From assembly GCF_011683955.1 (NCBI RefSeq), contig NZ_JAAQPI010000021.1, forward strand, positions 31,193 to 95,192: a stretch of 64,000 nucleotides of DNA, given 5' to 3'. The notes below the pieces were generated by a model, which worked only from the letters and a program-made list of their open reading frames with translations, did no database searches and was not told where the DNA came from. Shown here piece after piece: positions 25,481 to 35,900 of the stretch. The stretch comes from Pseudomaricurvus alkylphenolicus (GTDB taxonomy: Bacteria > Pseudomonadota > Gammaproteobacteria > Pseudomonadales > Cellvibrionaceae). How positions within the stretch are numbered: the stretch's first letter is position 1; the number at the start of each line of letters is the position of its first letter. Made by a program: the position numbers and the translations under genes.

Positions 25481-26563
25481 ATGAGCATAGCGGAAAAAGC
25501 ACCTGATGATGTTTTGGTGTCGGAACATCTGAGCAACCATAAATCGACAGGTAAAAAAGCAACATCACTACTTTTGTCATTCGTGCCCTGGAGCATTGTG
25601 GCCGGGCTGCTGTGGGCCGGCATTTTCGTCAAACCCAGCGCACAGGTGGAGACGGTTGTGCCTCCACCGATTGATAAAAGAGACAAGATCTATGGCGTAT
25701 CGACGATAGCGACGGACTTAATCTGGCTGGCTGGCAACTACGGGAAAATACTTCGTTCAGATGATGGCGGGAGTAGCTGGGTTCGTCAGATCACGGATAC
25801 CCGTAAACATCTTCAGGATATCTCCGCCTGGGATAGCCAGCGGGCGGTTGCCGTTGGCAATGGTGGGATTGTGTTGGTGACCGAGGACGGTGGCAATAGC
25901 TGGTCTGAGATCGAGGTGCCCAAGTCGGAGATCGCCAACAAATTGATTCGCGTGCACGCCTATGAGGGCGGGGAAGCCTGGGCCGTAGGTGAAGTGGGGA
26001 TGATTCTTAGTACCACAGACTACGGCAAAACCTGGAGGCGAATGCGCGAAGAAGAAGACATCATCATGAATGACCTGATCAAGTTGGGCGACCGTCGGAT
26101 ATTCGTGGTGGGTGAATACGGCCGCATGTTCCGTAGCGACGATAACGGCAAAACCTGGCAGGATTTTGACACCGATAGCCAGAGCAGTTTGACGGCCATC
26201 GATTTCCGTACGCGGCAACACGGTGTCATCGTCGGTCTTGACGGCGTCATATTAACCACCACCGATGCGGGTCAATCCTGGCGGTTAACCGAAAGTAAAG
26301 ACTCAGGTAACACAGAACATTTGATGGACGTGCAGTGGTCGGGTGATATCAACCGATGGATTTCGGTGGGTAACAAGGGTAAGTGGATGACCTTTTCCAG
26401 TGAATTGAATGCGTATGAGGCGGGGAATTTGTCGAAAACCGATTTGTCTTCCCATACGGAGCTGGCGCTGGTGCAAGGGGGGATGATCGCGGTGGGTGCC
26501 AACGTCGGCTACTTGGACTTCAAGACCGACGAATTTACAACCTTGGGCAATGACCGCCAATAA
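25481..26563 (+). CDS. YCF48/photosystem II stability-like beta-propeller protein
   Basis: A 360-aa protein with one N-terminal membrane helix (SLLLSFVPWSIVAGLLWAGI, about 30-50) and a periplasmic beta-propeller made of BNR/YCF48 repeats, each with a SDDGGSSW- or TDAGQSW-like turn (SDDGGSSWVR, TEDGGNSWSE, STTDYGKTWRR, SDDNGKTWQD, TTDAGQSWRL). Such proteins often sit with RND transporters next to DUF1302/DUF1329, as here, and are thought to assist assembly or coupling of the transporter. I chose ATG at 25481 (MSIAEKAP); a TTG at 25391 would add 30 polar residues. It follows a strong terminator and lies 27 bp before the RND gene. Confidence 0.82.
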   Translation: MSIAEKAPDDVLVSEHLSNHKSTGKKATSLLLSFVPWSIVAGLLWAGIFVKPSAQVETVVPPPIDKRDKIYGVSTIATDLIWLAGNYGKILRSDDGGSSWVRQITDTRKHLQDISAWDSQRAVAVGNGGIVLVTEDGGNSWSEIEVPKSEIANKLIRVHAYEGGEAWAVGEVGMILSTTDYGKTWRRMREEEDIIMNDLIKLGDRRIFVVGEYGRMFRSDDNGKTWQDFDTDSQSSLTAIDFRTRQHGVIVGLDGVILTTTDAGQSWRLTESKDSGNTEHLMDVQWSGDINRWISVGNKGKWMTFSSELNAYEAGNLSKTDLSSHTELALVQGGMIAVGANVGYLDFKTDEFTTLGNDRQ

Positions 26564-26590
26564 ACAGCAAATTCCACAAAGGTTTCCACG

Positions 26591-28978
26591 ATGATAGTCA
26601 AATTTGCACGCCTCTGCGTGAGGTATAGAAAAATTGCGTTAACATTGGTGCTGGCGGTTACCGCCATGATGTCATTCTTTGCCCAGCGTATTGAGGTCAA
26701 GACGGTATTTGAGGATTTACAGCCAGCGTCCCACCCCTACATACAAACCCACGAGCGGTTTAAACAGACCTTCGGCGGCACCAATATCGTTACCTTTATG
26801 ATTGAGGCCAAAGAGGGCGACATCTTTCAGATGCCGGTGCTGGAGAAAATCCAGAAAATCACTCAGGGCCTGCTGAAAATCGATGCCATCAATGAGTTTC
26901 AGATCTACTCCATCGCAGGGAAGAAACTCAAGGAAGTGCGAGCCTCCACGGAAGGTATCGAAAGCCGCCCCTATATGTGGCCGAACTTGCCCAAAAATGC
27001 CGAAGAAATTGAGGCGCTGAAACAAGCGGTATTGCGCAACCCCCTCGTCTATGGCCCCTACGTCTCGGAAGATTTGACGTCTACTCTGGTGACTGTGGAT
27101 TTCTTTGATGATCTGCTGGATTACAACCTGGCCTATGAACAGGCTTATAACCTGATTGAACAGGTGCAAGACGACTCGGTTGAGATTCGACTGGTGGGTA
27201 ATCCGATCCTTTACGGTTGGGTGAATCACTTCTTGCCGGAAACGGTCAATCTGGTCCTGGCTGCACTCGCCATCTTTCTTCTCCTTCTGTTTGTGATGAA
27301 CAGAACCTGGAGGGGGACGCTGCTGCCGTTAATATCCGGTGCCATCAGCGCCATTTGGGCACTGGGTGTGGCTAAAATGTGCGGTATTCACTTCGATCCG
27401 CTGGTGGTGGTAATCGCCATGCTGATTACGGCCCGGGCCGTTTCACACTCGGTACAGATGATTACCCGTTTCCACGAAGAAATCGATAAATTCGATGGGC
27501 AGCGGAAGGTGTGTTCGAAGGTGGCTGCACGCAGAACCCTGGCGGGTCTTCTCCGGCCCGGACTATTGGGAATCGCCACCGATGCCGGTTGCGTGGCGGT
27601 GGTGGCAATCAGTCCTATTCCGCTGCTGCAAAAACTGGTGGTGCTCGCGGTGGTCTGGGTCTCCACCGTGGCAGTCAGCTCGGTAATCCTGACGCCGGTG
27701 ATGTTGTCGTGGATTAAAAAGCCGAGATCCTATGCGCATGGGTTGAATTTGGATTTACTGCTGATTCGACCTTTCCTCAATATTTGCGTCAGCGTTGTCG
27801 CCACTCGAGTACGTTACCTGGTTGTGGGTGTTGCGGTTTTGCTGTTCCTGGTGTGCGGGTACTACTCCTTGCAATTGAAAGTGGGTGACGCCAACCCCGG
27901 CTCTCCCATTCTGTGGACCGATGCTCGTTACAATCAGGATTCGGCGGCCATCAACCGACAATTTCCTGGAGCGGATCGTATGTTTGTGGTGGTGGGCGGT
28001 GAACGCAGTAACCAGGCAAAGGATGTGGAAGTACTGGATACCATGCTGCGGTTCCAGCGCTATATGGAAGCTCAAAAGGAAATCGGAGGCACGTTGTCTA
28101 TCGCCGATATCTTACCGGCCGTGAATATGACGCTTCGCGAGGGTAACTCCCGCTATTCGGAACTGGGTGAAAACAGCCTGGTCAACGGCGAACTGATGTA
28201 TATGTTTGAGAACGCCGCCGAACCAGGGGATCTGGACCGATTTGTGGATGTGGACCGCAGCAACGCGGCGGTGACATTGTTCTTCGGTGATCGCCAGGGC
28301 AAAACCATTCGTACCGCGATAGCCCGGATTAATCAGTTTATTGAAGAGAATCCAGAGGTCCAGCAAGCGAAGATTCATTTGGCCGGCGGTGTGATTGGGG
28401 TTATTGCCGCCGTGAATGAGGTGATCCTGTCCGGTCAGATTCAGTCCATCGCTCTCGCGCTGTTTATCCTGGTGATCATGTGCATTGTGGTGTATCGCTC
28501 CAGTATCGCGGGCATGTTTTTTATGGTGCCTGTGGTATTGTCCAATCTCGTGACCTTTGCGTTTATGGCCTGGCAAAACATTGGCATGAACATCAATACG
28601 GTGCCGGTCGCCGCTTTGGGTATCGGCTTGGGTGTTGACTATGCCCTGTACATCTGCGACCGCATCAAGAGCGAGCACCAATTGGGTAAATCCCCGCTGG
28701 AGGCAATCTCCATCTCCCTGCATTGCGCGGGCCGCGGTGTGTTGGTTACAGCCTTGGTACTGATTGCCAGCGTGTATGTATGGTTATTCTCTTCGCTTCG
28801 TTTTCAGGCGGAAATGGGGATGTTGATTGGCCTGTGGCTAACGGTATCGGCACTCAGTGCCTTGTTCTTAATGCCGGCATTGGCCTATATCTTTAAACCT
28901 ACATTCATATTCGGCAACACGCAACGGCGGCGGTCCACGGGGGAGAGCCCAGAGCTGATTGCTGGTGCAATGGCTTAA
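26591..28978 (+). CDS. RND/MMPL family transporter
   Basis: A 795-aa inner-membrane protein of the MMPL/RND superfamily with about 12 membrane helices. TM1 is near residue 15-35 (IALTLVLAVTAMMSFF), followed by a periplasmic loop to about 210, a cluster of five helices (ETVNLVLAALAIFLLLLFVM onward), a second large loop (about 435-620) and the final six-helix cluster with GIGLGVDYALYICDR (about 675), a conserved MMPL motif carrying the proton-relay Asp. It has no HAE1-type length. Together with DUF1302, DUF1329 and the YCF48 protein it would move a lipid-like or hydrophobic substrate across the envelope; the direction cannot be told. Confidence 0.92.
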   Translation: MIVKFARLCVRYRKIALTLVLAVTAMMSFFAQRIEVKTVFEDLQPASHPYIQTHERFKQTFGGTNIVTFMIEAKEGDIFQMPVLEKIQKITQGLLKIDAINEFQIYSIAGKKLKEVRASTEGIESRPYMWPNLPKNAEEIEALKQAVLRNPLVYGPYVSEDLTSTLVTVDFFDDLLDYNLAYEQAYNLIEQVQDDSVEIRLVGNPILYGWVNHFLPETVNLVLAALAIFLLLLFVMNRTWRGTLLPLISGAISAIWALGVAKMCGIHFDPLVVVIAMLITARAVSHSVQMITRFHEEIDKFDGQRKVCSKVAARRTLAGLLRPGLLGIATDAGCVAVVAISPIPLLQKLVVLAVVWVSTVAVSSVILTPVMLSWIKKPRSYAHGLNLDLLLIRPFLNICVSVVATRVRYLVVGVAVLLFLVCGYYSLQLKVGDANPGSPILWTDARYNQDSAAINRQFPGADRMFVVVGGERSNQAKDVEVLDTMLRFQRYMEAQKEIGGTLSIADILPAVNMTLREGNSRYSELGENSLVNGELMYMFENAAEPGDLDRFVDVDRSNAAVTLFFGDRQGKTIRTAIARINQFIEENPEVQQAKIHLAGGVIGVIAAVNEVILSGQIQSIALALFILVIMCIVVYRSSIAGMFFMVPVVLSNLVTFAFMAWQNIGMNINTVPVAALGIGLGVDYALYICDRIKSEHQLGKSPLEAISISLHCAGRGVLVTALVLIASVYVWLFSSLRFQAEMGMLIGLWLTVSALSALFLMPALAYIFKPTFIFGNTQRRRSTGESPELIAGAMA

Positions 28979-28993
28979 CCTTGGCTAAGTCGT

Positions 28994-29701
28994 ATGTACA
29001 AATTTCGGGACGATGAGCATGTTGCCCTAAAAGACCTTCTGTTTGATGGGATGACCATCATGGCCGGAGGTTTTGGCCTCTGCGGCATTCAGGAGAATCT
29101 GATCAACGCCTTGTTTGTATCCGGGGTCTGTGACCTCACAGTCATTGCCAATAACTGTGGGGTCGATGACGTTGGTTTGGGAATATTGCTGCGCAGGCGA
29201 CAAATCAAAAAAATGATCTGTTCCTATGTGGGTGAAAACAAAATCTTTGAACAGCAATACCTTAACGGGGAACTGGAAATAGAATTCAGTCCCCAGGGAA
29301 CTCTGGCCGAACGGTGTCGCGCTGGCGGTGCCGGTATCGCCGCGTTCTATACCAAAACGGGGGTAGGCACGGTGATCGCCGACGGTAAAGAACACAAGGT
29401 CTTTGACGGAGAAACCTACATACTGGAGAGCGCGCTCAAAGCCGACCTGTCTCTGGTGAAGGCCTGGAAAGCGGACCTGGAAGGTAATCTGGTGTATCGA
29501 AAAACGGCCCGCAACTTTAATCCCGTTATGGCTACAGCCGGTAACGTCACGGTGGCGGAGGTGGAAGAGGTTGTCTCCATTGGGGAGTTGGAACCCGATG
29601 GCATCCACACGCCGGGTATCTATATTGACCGCATTATCGAAGGCAGAAGCAATCACAAACCGATTGAATTCATCACCACACGGAATTTTCCAGACCCTTG
29701 A
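28994..29701 (+). CDS. 3-oxoacid CoA-transferase, subunit A
   Basis: A 235-aa alpha subunit of a class I CoA transferase (succinyl-CoA:3-oxoacid type). It shows the glycine-rich LFDGMTIMAGGFGLCGIQEN motif (about 13-32) and FSPQGTLAERCRAGGAGIAAFYT near 96-118. The subunit pair transfers CoA from succinyl-CoA to a 3-oxoacid such as acetoacetate or 3-oxoadipate. The 3' end abuts the beta-subunit gene (stop at 29699-29701), and the gene starts 16 bp after the RND gene, so it belongs to the same operon. The substrate would be a 3-oxoacid arising from the degraded compound; this is inference. Confidence 0.92.
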   Translation: MYKFRDDEHVALKDLLFDGMTIMAGGFGLCGIQENLINALFVSGVCDLTVIANNCGVDDVGLGILLRRRQIKKMICSYVGENKIFEQQYLNGELEIEFSPQGTLAERCRAGGAGIAAFYTKTGVGTVIADGKEHKVFDGETYILESALKADLSLVKAWKADLEGNLVYRKTARNFNPVMATAGNVTVAEVEEVVSIGELEPDGIHTPGIYIDRIIEGRSNHKPIEFITTRNFPDP

Positions 29702-29712
29702 GGACAGAGACT

Positions 29713-30369
29713 ATGCCCTGGTCCAGAAATGAATTGGCTCAGCGGGCCGCTCGAGAACTGCAGGATGGATTCTATGTGAATCTGGGTATTGGCATCCCCA
29801 CCCGGGTGGTCAACTATATTCCGAAACACATAGATGTGACATTGGAAAGTGAGAACGGCATGCTGGGTGTGGGGCCTTTCCCGTACCCCGACCAGGTGGA
29901 CGCGGATCTGATTGACGCTGGCAAGCAAACCATCACCGAGTCTCCAAAGGCCAGTTACTTTTCCAGTGTGGACAGTTTCGCGATGATTCGAGGCGGGCAT
30001 ATTGATGTCGCGATTTTGGGGGCCATGTTGGTCTCTCAGAGCGGGGATCTGGCCAATTGGGTGATCCCAGGTAAAATGGTTAGGGGTATGGGCGGTGCAA
30101 TGGATCTGGTTGCCGGGGTAAAAAAGGTGGTGGTTCTCATGGACCACAATGCCAAAGATGGCAGTCCCAAATTCGTTCAGACCTGTAATTTACCCTTAAC
30201 CGGTGCCGGTGTGATCAACCTGCTGATTACTACCCTTGGGGTGTTTGAGTTTCGGCAGCAGCAGGCCGAGTTGATTGAGCTGGCTCCTGGGGTCAGTTTG
30301 CAAGAAATCACCGACAAGACAGAAGCTGACTTTGTGGTCAGCACCCATTTAATCAGTGTACCCTATTGA
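29713..30369 (+). CDS. 3-oxoacid CoA-transferase, subunit B
   Basis: A 218-aa beta subunit with the catalytic glutamate in TLESENGMLGVGP (about residue 47-48), where the gamma-carboxylate forms the enzyme-CoA thioester, plus VNLGIGIPT and GGAMDLVAGVKKV motifs. I chose ATG at 29713, preceded by GAGGACAGAG. A start at 29698 (TTG) is also open and would overlap subunit A. It is the last gene of the sigma-54 operon, ending shortly before a hairpin terminator. Confidence 0.92.
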   Translation: MPWSRNELAQRAARELQDGFYVNLGIGIPTRVVNYIPKHIDVTLESENGMLGVGPFPYPDQVDADLIDAGKQTITESPKASYFSSVDSFAMIRGGHIDVAILGAMLVSQSGDLANWVIPGKMVRGMGGAMDLVAGVKKVVVLMDHNAKDGSPKFVQTCNLPLTGAGVINLLITTLGVFEFRQQQAELIELAPGVSLQEITDKTEADFVVSTHLISVPY

Positions 30370-30371
30370 TT

Positions 30372-30397
30372 GGGAGAAAGGGCCGTTCTCCCTTATT
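30372..30397 (+). terminator. Hairpin at the end of the sigma-54 operon
   Basis: GGGAGAA (30372-30378) pairs with TTCTCCC (30386-30392) and is followed by TTATTCCTC. A weak T tract makes this a moderate terminator. Confidence 0.55.
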
Positions 30398-30584
30398 CCT
30401 CTCTGCTTTGCTTTTTTGACCAAGCGGTCGAACATTTTCACTCAATTTAGTCACTTTTTTTGTCCCTCTCTCGCCACTCGTTGCGTCTTCGCTTGAGTGT
30501 TATCCAACGCGTGAGCACTCCGGGTCCTATAGCCACACAATAACGACCTTGACACATAAACTTGATGTACGAGAGATCATTTCC

Positions 30585-32876
30585 ATGAGCAACAAGCTAT
30601 TAAAGAGTACCCTTGCCACTGCCATGGCATCCCTGCTGATTCAACCTACATGGGTGCAGGCCCAGCATACCCTGGAAGAAATCGTAGTTACCGCACAAAA
30701 GCGAGCCGAGAGCCTGCAGGACGTTCCCATCTCCGTAAGCGCCCTGGGCGGAGAAAAGCTGGCGGATGCCGGCATAGAGAAGGTCGCGGATCTGACGGCC
30801 TACGTTCCCAATCTGCACATGACTGAAACCGGCATCAGCACACAGCTGCGAATTCGCGGCATTGGTTCCGGTAACGACCAGGGTTTTGAACAGTCCGTCG
30901 GCCAATACGTTGATGGTATCTACTACGGCCGTGCCCAGCTGATTCGTGCACCCTTCCTTGACCTTGAGCGTGTGGAGGCCCTGCGTGGCCCACAGAGTAT
31001 CCTGTTCGGCAAGAACAGCGTCGCCGGTGCTCTGAACATGACCACTGCCAAGCCCACCCAGGAGTTTGAAGCGGAAATCTCCGGTGCCTACGAGCCGGAT
31101 ATCAATATGCGCGAAGTGACCGCCATTCTGTCCGGTCCGCTGACCGATAACCTCGCCGGTCGTATCGCTTATCGCAGCTATGACGAAGATGGCTATATCA
31201 AAAACACCTACACAGGCAGCGACGAGCCCAACCGCGATGAGCAGGCGATTCGCGCCACTCTGGTTTGGGATGCCAGCCCTGACTTAACGGTCACCTTCAA
31301 GGCCGAGCGCGATACCTTTGATATCAAAGGCCGCCAGATTGAGATTATTGAAGACGAAACCAACTACAGCGCGCGCCTGAACACCCTGTTGGGGCAGCCT
31401 GCCTTCGATCCTGCACTGGACTACAACCGTCAGGCGGACGGTAACGACTACAGCGAAAATGAACTGGAAAACTACACCCTGACCGTCGATTGGGAGCTGG
31501 GTGAAAATACCCTGACTCTGGTCAGCGGATACGTGGCCTACGAGTTTGAAGACAACTGTGACTGTGACTACAGCCCCGCCGAAATGTTTGTTCTGCCGCT
31601 GGAAGAAGAATACTCCCAGTTCAGCCAGGAAATTCGCCTGACCTCGCCCGGTGGTGAAACCGTGGACTGGATTGCCGGTGCTTTCTACCAGACCAATGAC
31701 CAAGAGTTCAGTGATGAGATTCAGATCAGTACCACCAGCGTACTGCCTGCCGCATTGTCTGGCGCTTTCGGTAACCCTGTGTTTATGAGCCTGGCCGGCA
31801 CCTCGGCGCCTCGAAATTATGAGCAGTCCTCCGACACCTGGGCGGTGTTTGCCCAGGCCACCTGGAATATCACTGATACCGTGCGTGCAACCTTCGGCGG
31901 CCGCTATACCCGCGAAGACAAAGAGGGCGAGCGCACACTGGATATCGCCAGCATCGGGGGCGAAGTCACGCCTCTGACCGTTGCAGCGTACAACGCCCTG
32001 CGGGTGGAAACCAATCAGGGCACCGGTCACGACCTGGATGAAGACCGCTCAGAATCCGCCTTTACCCCATCTGTGAATATCCAGTGGGATGCAACGCCGG
32101 ACACTATGGTCTACGCCAGCTACTCCACCGGCTTTAAGGCAGGTGGCTTCAGCGCTCGTGCCAACAACGTGGCGTCTTTCGAGTTTGAAGAAGAGAAGGT
32201 GACCACCTACGAAATCGGTGCCAAGGCAACCCTGGCCGACGGTGCCGCCGAGCTGAATGTGGCCTACTACTACACCGAGTACGAAGATCTGCAGATCTCA
32301 CAGTTTGACGGGGTTCTGGGTTTCAACGTCGGTAATGCCAAGGACACCACCGTTCAGGGTATTGAGATCGATGGCCGCTGGTTGCTGACCGAAGGCCTGA
32401 CCTTAAGCTACGCTGCTGCCTACCTCGACTTTGAGTTCAAGGACTTCAAAAACGGCAACTGCTACGCCGGTCAGACCCCGGACGGTGACATCCTGCTGAG
32501 CGGCAACCAGGGTTGCGATTACACTGGCAAGTCCGGTCAGTACACACCCAAGAAGACCATGAACCTGTCTCTGGATCATGTCTACGCCCTGACTGACACT
32601 CTGGAATTGCGGTCCACCATTGACGCACAGTACCTGAGCGATCAGAACATCGATCCGAACCTGGACCCCCGTAACGACATTGATGCCTATACCACCGTCA
32701 ACGCCCGTTTGGCGGTAGCGGCTGATCAGTGGTCTGTGGCGCTGGTGGGTAAGAACCTGACCGACGAGGAGATCGTGACCTACGCTGGTAAGGTACCTTT
32801 GGCTCCGGCGGGCACCGAGTACGGTTTTGTTAAGCGTCCTCGTACTGTGGCGATTGAAGGCAAGTACCGCTTCTGA
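30585..32876 (+). CDS. TonB-dependent outer-membrane receptor
   Basis: A 763-aa outer-membrane receptor, probably taking up the compound whose degradation is encoded upstream. The signal peptide (MSNKLLKSTLATAMASLLIQ) is cleaved near VQAQ. A TonB-box/plug region follows, with EEIVVTAQKRAESLQDVPIS (residues about 30-49) and the family motif RIRGIGSGNDQGFEQSVG. The C-terminal half is a 22-strand-type barrel with ASYSTGFKAGGFS and a final strand VAIEGKYRF ending in Phe. It is closest in style to the large group of plant- or steroid/terpene-type TonB receptors of marine degraders, not to siderophore receptors. ATG at 30585 is preferred; an upstream ATG at 30549 adds 12 residues. A strong terminator follows. 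Confidence 0.92.
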   Translation: MSNKLLKSTLATAMASLLIQPTWVQAQHTLEEIVVTAQKRAESLQDVPISVSALGGEKLADAGIEKVADLTAYVPNLHMTETGISTQLRIRGIGSGNDQGFEQSVGQYVDGIYYGRAQLIRAPFLDLERVEALRGPQSILFGKNSVAGALNMTTAKPTQEFEAEISGAYEPDINMREVTAILSGPLTDNLAGRIAYRSYDEDGYIKNTYTGSDEPNRDEQAIRATLVWDASPDLTVTFKAERDTFDIKGRQIEIIEDETNYSARLNTLLGQPAFDPALDYNRQADGNDYSENELENYTLTVDWELGENTLTLVSGYVAYEFEDNCDCDYSPAEMFVLPLEEEYSQFSQEIRLTSPGGETVDWIAGAFYQTNDQEFSDEIQISTTSVLPAALSGAFGNPVFMSLAGTSAPRNYEQSSDTWAVFAQATWNITDTVRATFGGRYTREDKEGERTLDIASIGGEVTPLTVAAYNALRVETNQGTGHDLDEDRSESAFTPSVNIQWDATPDTMVYASYSTGFKAGGFSARANNVASFEFEEEKVTTYEIGAKATLADGAAELNVAYYYTEYEDLQISQFDGVLGFNVGNAKDTTVQGIEIDGRWLLTEGLTLSYAAAYLDFEFKDFKNGNCYAGQTPDGDILLSGNQGCDYTGKSGQYTPKKTMNLSLDHVYALTDTLELRSTIDAQYLSDQNIDPNLDPRNDIDAYTTVNARLAVAADQWSVALVGKNLTDEEIVTYAGKVPLAPAGTEYGFVKRPRTVAIEGKYRF

Positions 32877-32885
32877 TGCGTAATT

Positions 32886-32918
32886 GGCCCCCTACCGAGT
32901 TCAGTTAGGGGGCCGTTT
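32886..32918 (+). terminator. Terminator after the TonB receptor
   Basis: GGCCCCCTA (32886-32894) pairs with TAGGGGGCC (32906-32914), followed by GTTTCG. The stem is a perfect 9 bp. Confidence 0.8.
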
Positions 32919-32971
32919 CGATATTGAATAAATAGGCGTGGCCTAGAAGCCCGCTTTCATCACAATCAATT

Positions 32972-35900
32972 CTATCCCTCTGTCAGCTCCGCACTGGAGA
33001 GAAATTCTTCTACCAGTAATTGAGTGATGTCTTCTGCCGAGGCCGCTTTGCTGAAGAGCCAACCCTGCAAATAATCGCAACGGGCACTGGCCAGCCAGGC
33101 TCTCTGGGGCTCGGTTTCAATGCGCTCGGCGACCACCTTCATACCCAGTCCGTGGGCCATGGCGATGGTGGCAGAGACCAGTTTCTGGTCGGATTCGTCG
33201 TTGACCAGATCGTGAATAAACTCACCATCTATTTTTAGCAGGTCGAATTTGTACTTGCGCAGATAGCTCATCGATGAGTAGCCAGTACCGAAGTCGTCCA
33301 TCGACAAGGAGATACCCAGGGACGCCAATTGGTTTAATTGTTGCTCCACTGAGGGATGTTCTGCTTGAGAATAGCCTCCTCGGGCGTCGGCCAGCAATAC
33401 ACCTTCGGTGATTTCAAATTCGACGCTGCGACCACTAAGGCTGTTTTTCAATAGCGCGGATTCGATCTGGGGGACCAAGTCGTGCCCGAGAAATTGCACA
33501 GGCGACAGATTCACGGCCATGGACAGCTCCGGATCAAAGCGCTGTTGCCACTGCGATAGTTGAGACAACGCCTGTTCAATCACAAAGTAACCCAGAGATT
33601 CGATGATGCCGTTTTTTTCAGCGATGGGAATAAATTCTGCGGGGGAAACCAGGCCGAGATCCGGATTAAACCAGCGCAGCAGCGCTTCAAAACTGACAAT
33701 CTTCCGGCTTTGGGCGTCTACTTTGGGTTGGTAGAAGACCACAAACTCCTGTCGCGCCAGTGCGTTTCGCATATGGCGATCCAGCTCGATACCGCGAGAG
33801 ACGTTTAGCATCAGGTTCTTGGTGTAAAAGGCGTAACTTTCCTGCAAGCGGTTCTTAGCATGATAGGTGGCGGCGCTGGCGTGTTTCAGTAATTCCTCCA
33901 GGTTGTTGCTGTCATCGGGGTAAATGGCAATACCGGCACCGGCCGAGACGTTGATGTCGTTGCCGTTAATGACATAACTCTCCTCGAAAACGCTTAACAG
34001 TTTTTCCGCCAGCAGCGCCGCATCGGCGGCTTGGGAGAATTGATTTTGGATCACAAGAAAATGGTCGGCACCAAGGTGGCCAATGCTGTCGCTGTCGCGC
34101 AGCGTGTCTTTCAATCGTTGTGAAAGGGCTTGAATCAGCTGATCGCCCGTTTTGTGGTCGAAACCCTCGTTAACCTTTTTAAAATCGTTGATATCTATGG
34201 ACAGGAGCGCCAGTTTGCTGCGATTGCGTTTGGCATCGCTCAGGGCCTGTTTCAGGCGGTCCATAATCAGTACCCGATTGGGCAGGCCGCTGAGACGATC
34301 GTAATTGGCGGTGTAATCCAGCTGCGACGTGCGTAACCGAACCTGGCGATTGAGCATCATGTTCCAGATAAAGACCGCGACTACCAGGAGCGAGAAGGCG
34401 ATCGCCAATTGCCACAGCAAGCGGTAATCTACCACCGGGTCGTAGTCCACAGACAGCCATTTCTCAGAGATCAGCTTTTGCTGCCGGGGCGAAATGCTGT
34501 TGAGGCCCTTCTGCAAGATCGATCGCAGTTCTGGCCAGTCTTTACGCACCGCAAAGTGTAGACTCTGTACATCACTGGACACTGGCGCGGCAATTTTCAG
34601 ATTGGTGAGATTCAGCTTGCGAATCCAGTAGGTGACGGAAGCGACGTTGCCGACAAACGCATCGACTTGACCACCGGACACCGCAAGTAATGCTTCTTGC
34701 TGGGAGGGGAAGATTTTGAGTGGGACTTGCGAGTGCTCCATTAGAAAACCGTGGTGTGAGGAATGGCTCTGGACCGCAATGGGTCGACGGTCAATATCCT
34801 CTAATCTGGCGATAAAACTGGCGTCTGTGCGAGTGACGATAACCCGGTGAAATTGCAAATAGGGCTCGGTGTAGTGCAAAAATTGCTGCCGTTCAGCGGT
34901 CAGTCCCACCGCGGGTAGCACATCAATGCTACCCTCTCGGGCTCTCTGTGTTGCCTCCTCCCAGCTGATATCGGGCACAACCTGCATGTTCAGGTTCAAG
35001 CGCTGGTTCAGCAGCTTGATGTAGTCTGAGGCCATCCCCTGATACTGCCCGTTGCTCATAAACTCAAAAGGGGCAAACTCCGGGTCAATGCCCAGTCGAA
35101 TATTCCGGTGTTGTTTGATCCAGGCTCGTTCTGCCGCCGAGAGGTTAATCTCGACGAGGGTTTCCATATAGTCCACCGGTAGCCATTTGGCACGCAGTGC
35201 CTGCAGTTCGCCCTCGGGGATGGCTCTTAAGGCCTTGCGAACGATTGCTGCCAGTTCCGGGGCATTGTTACGGATCGCGATGCGCTCGTTGGCGCTTTGT
35301 TTGTCGTAGACCGCCGCGTACTTGAGGTTGGTGAGCAGGTATTTGTTGCGATAATAGTGGCCGGCGCCGAGAAAGCTGATGGCGGCATCAGCATCGCCTA
35401 CCGACACCGCGTTCAGGGCATCGAGCATGGTGTCGACGTACAGCGGCTGGACTGTGGGGAATTCGCTCAGCACGGCATCGACATACTGATAGTCTTTCAC
35501 CAGTGCCAGGGTTTTACCGGCGATGTCATGACGTTGCCGGATGCTCCGGTCTTCACGGCGATTGATAATGACCAGGGACTTAAAAATGTAAGGGGCGGTA
35601 AACTCAAACCAAGCATGACGGTCGTCACGTTTGACCATGGTGGCAATGATATCGGGCGGCGCGTTTCCCGCAAAATTATCTTCGGCCTCAGAGGTGGAGG
35701 CGTTCTTTGCCGCATTGTACAGTGATTCCCAATCCTGCTCGGGATAAACGTTCAAGCTAATGCCAATGCGTTCTTCCAAGAGTCGAAAGACATCCACCGC
35801 AAAGCCTTCCAGTTCGCCATCGTCGTTGCGAAAGCTGTAGGGGGGGAAGTTTCCATCAAAGGCGACGCTGACTTGTGGGTGTTGCGCCAGCCAAGCGATC

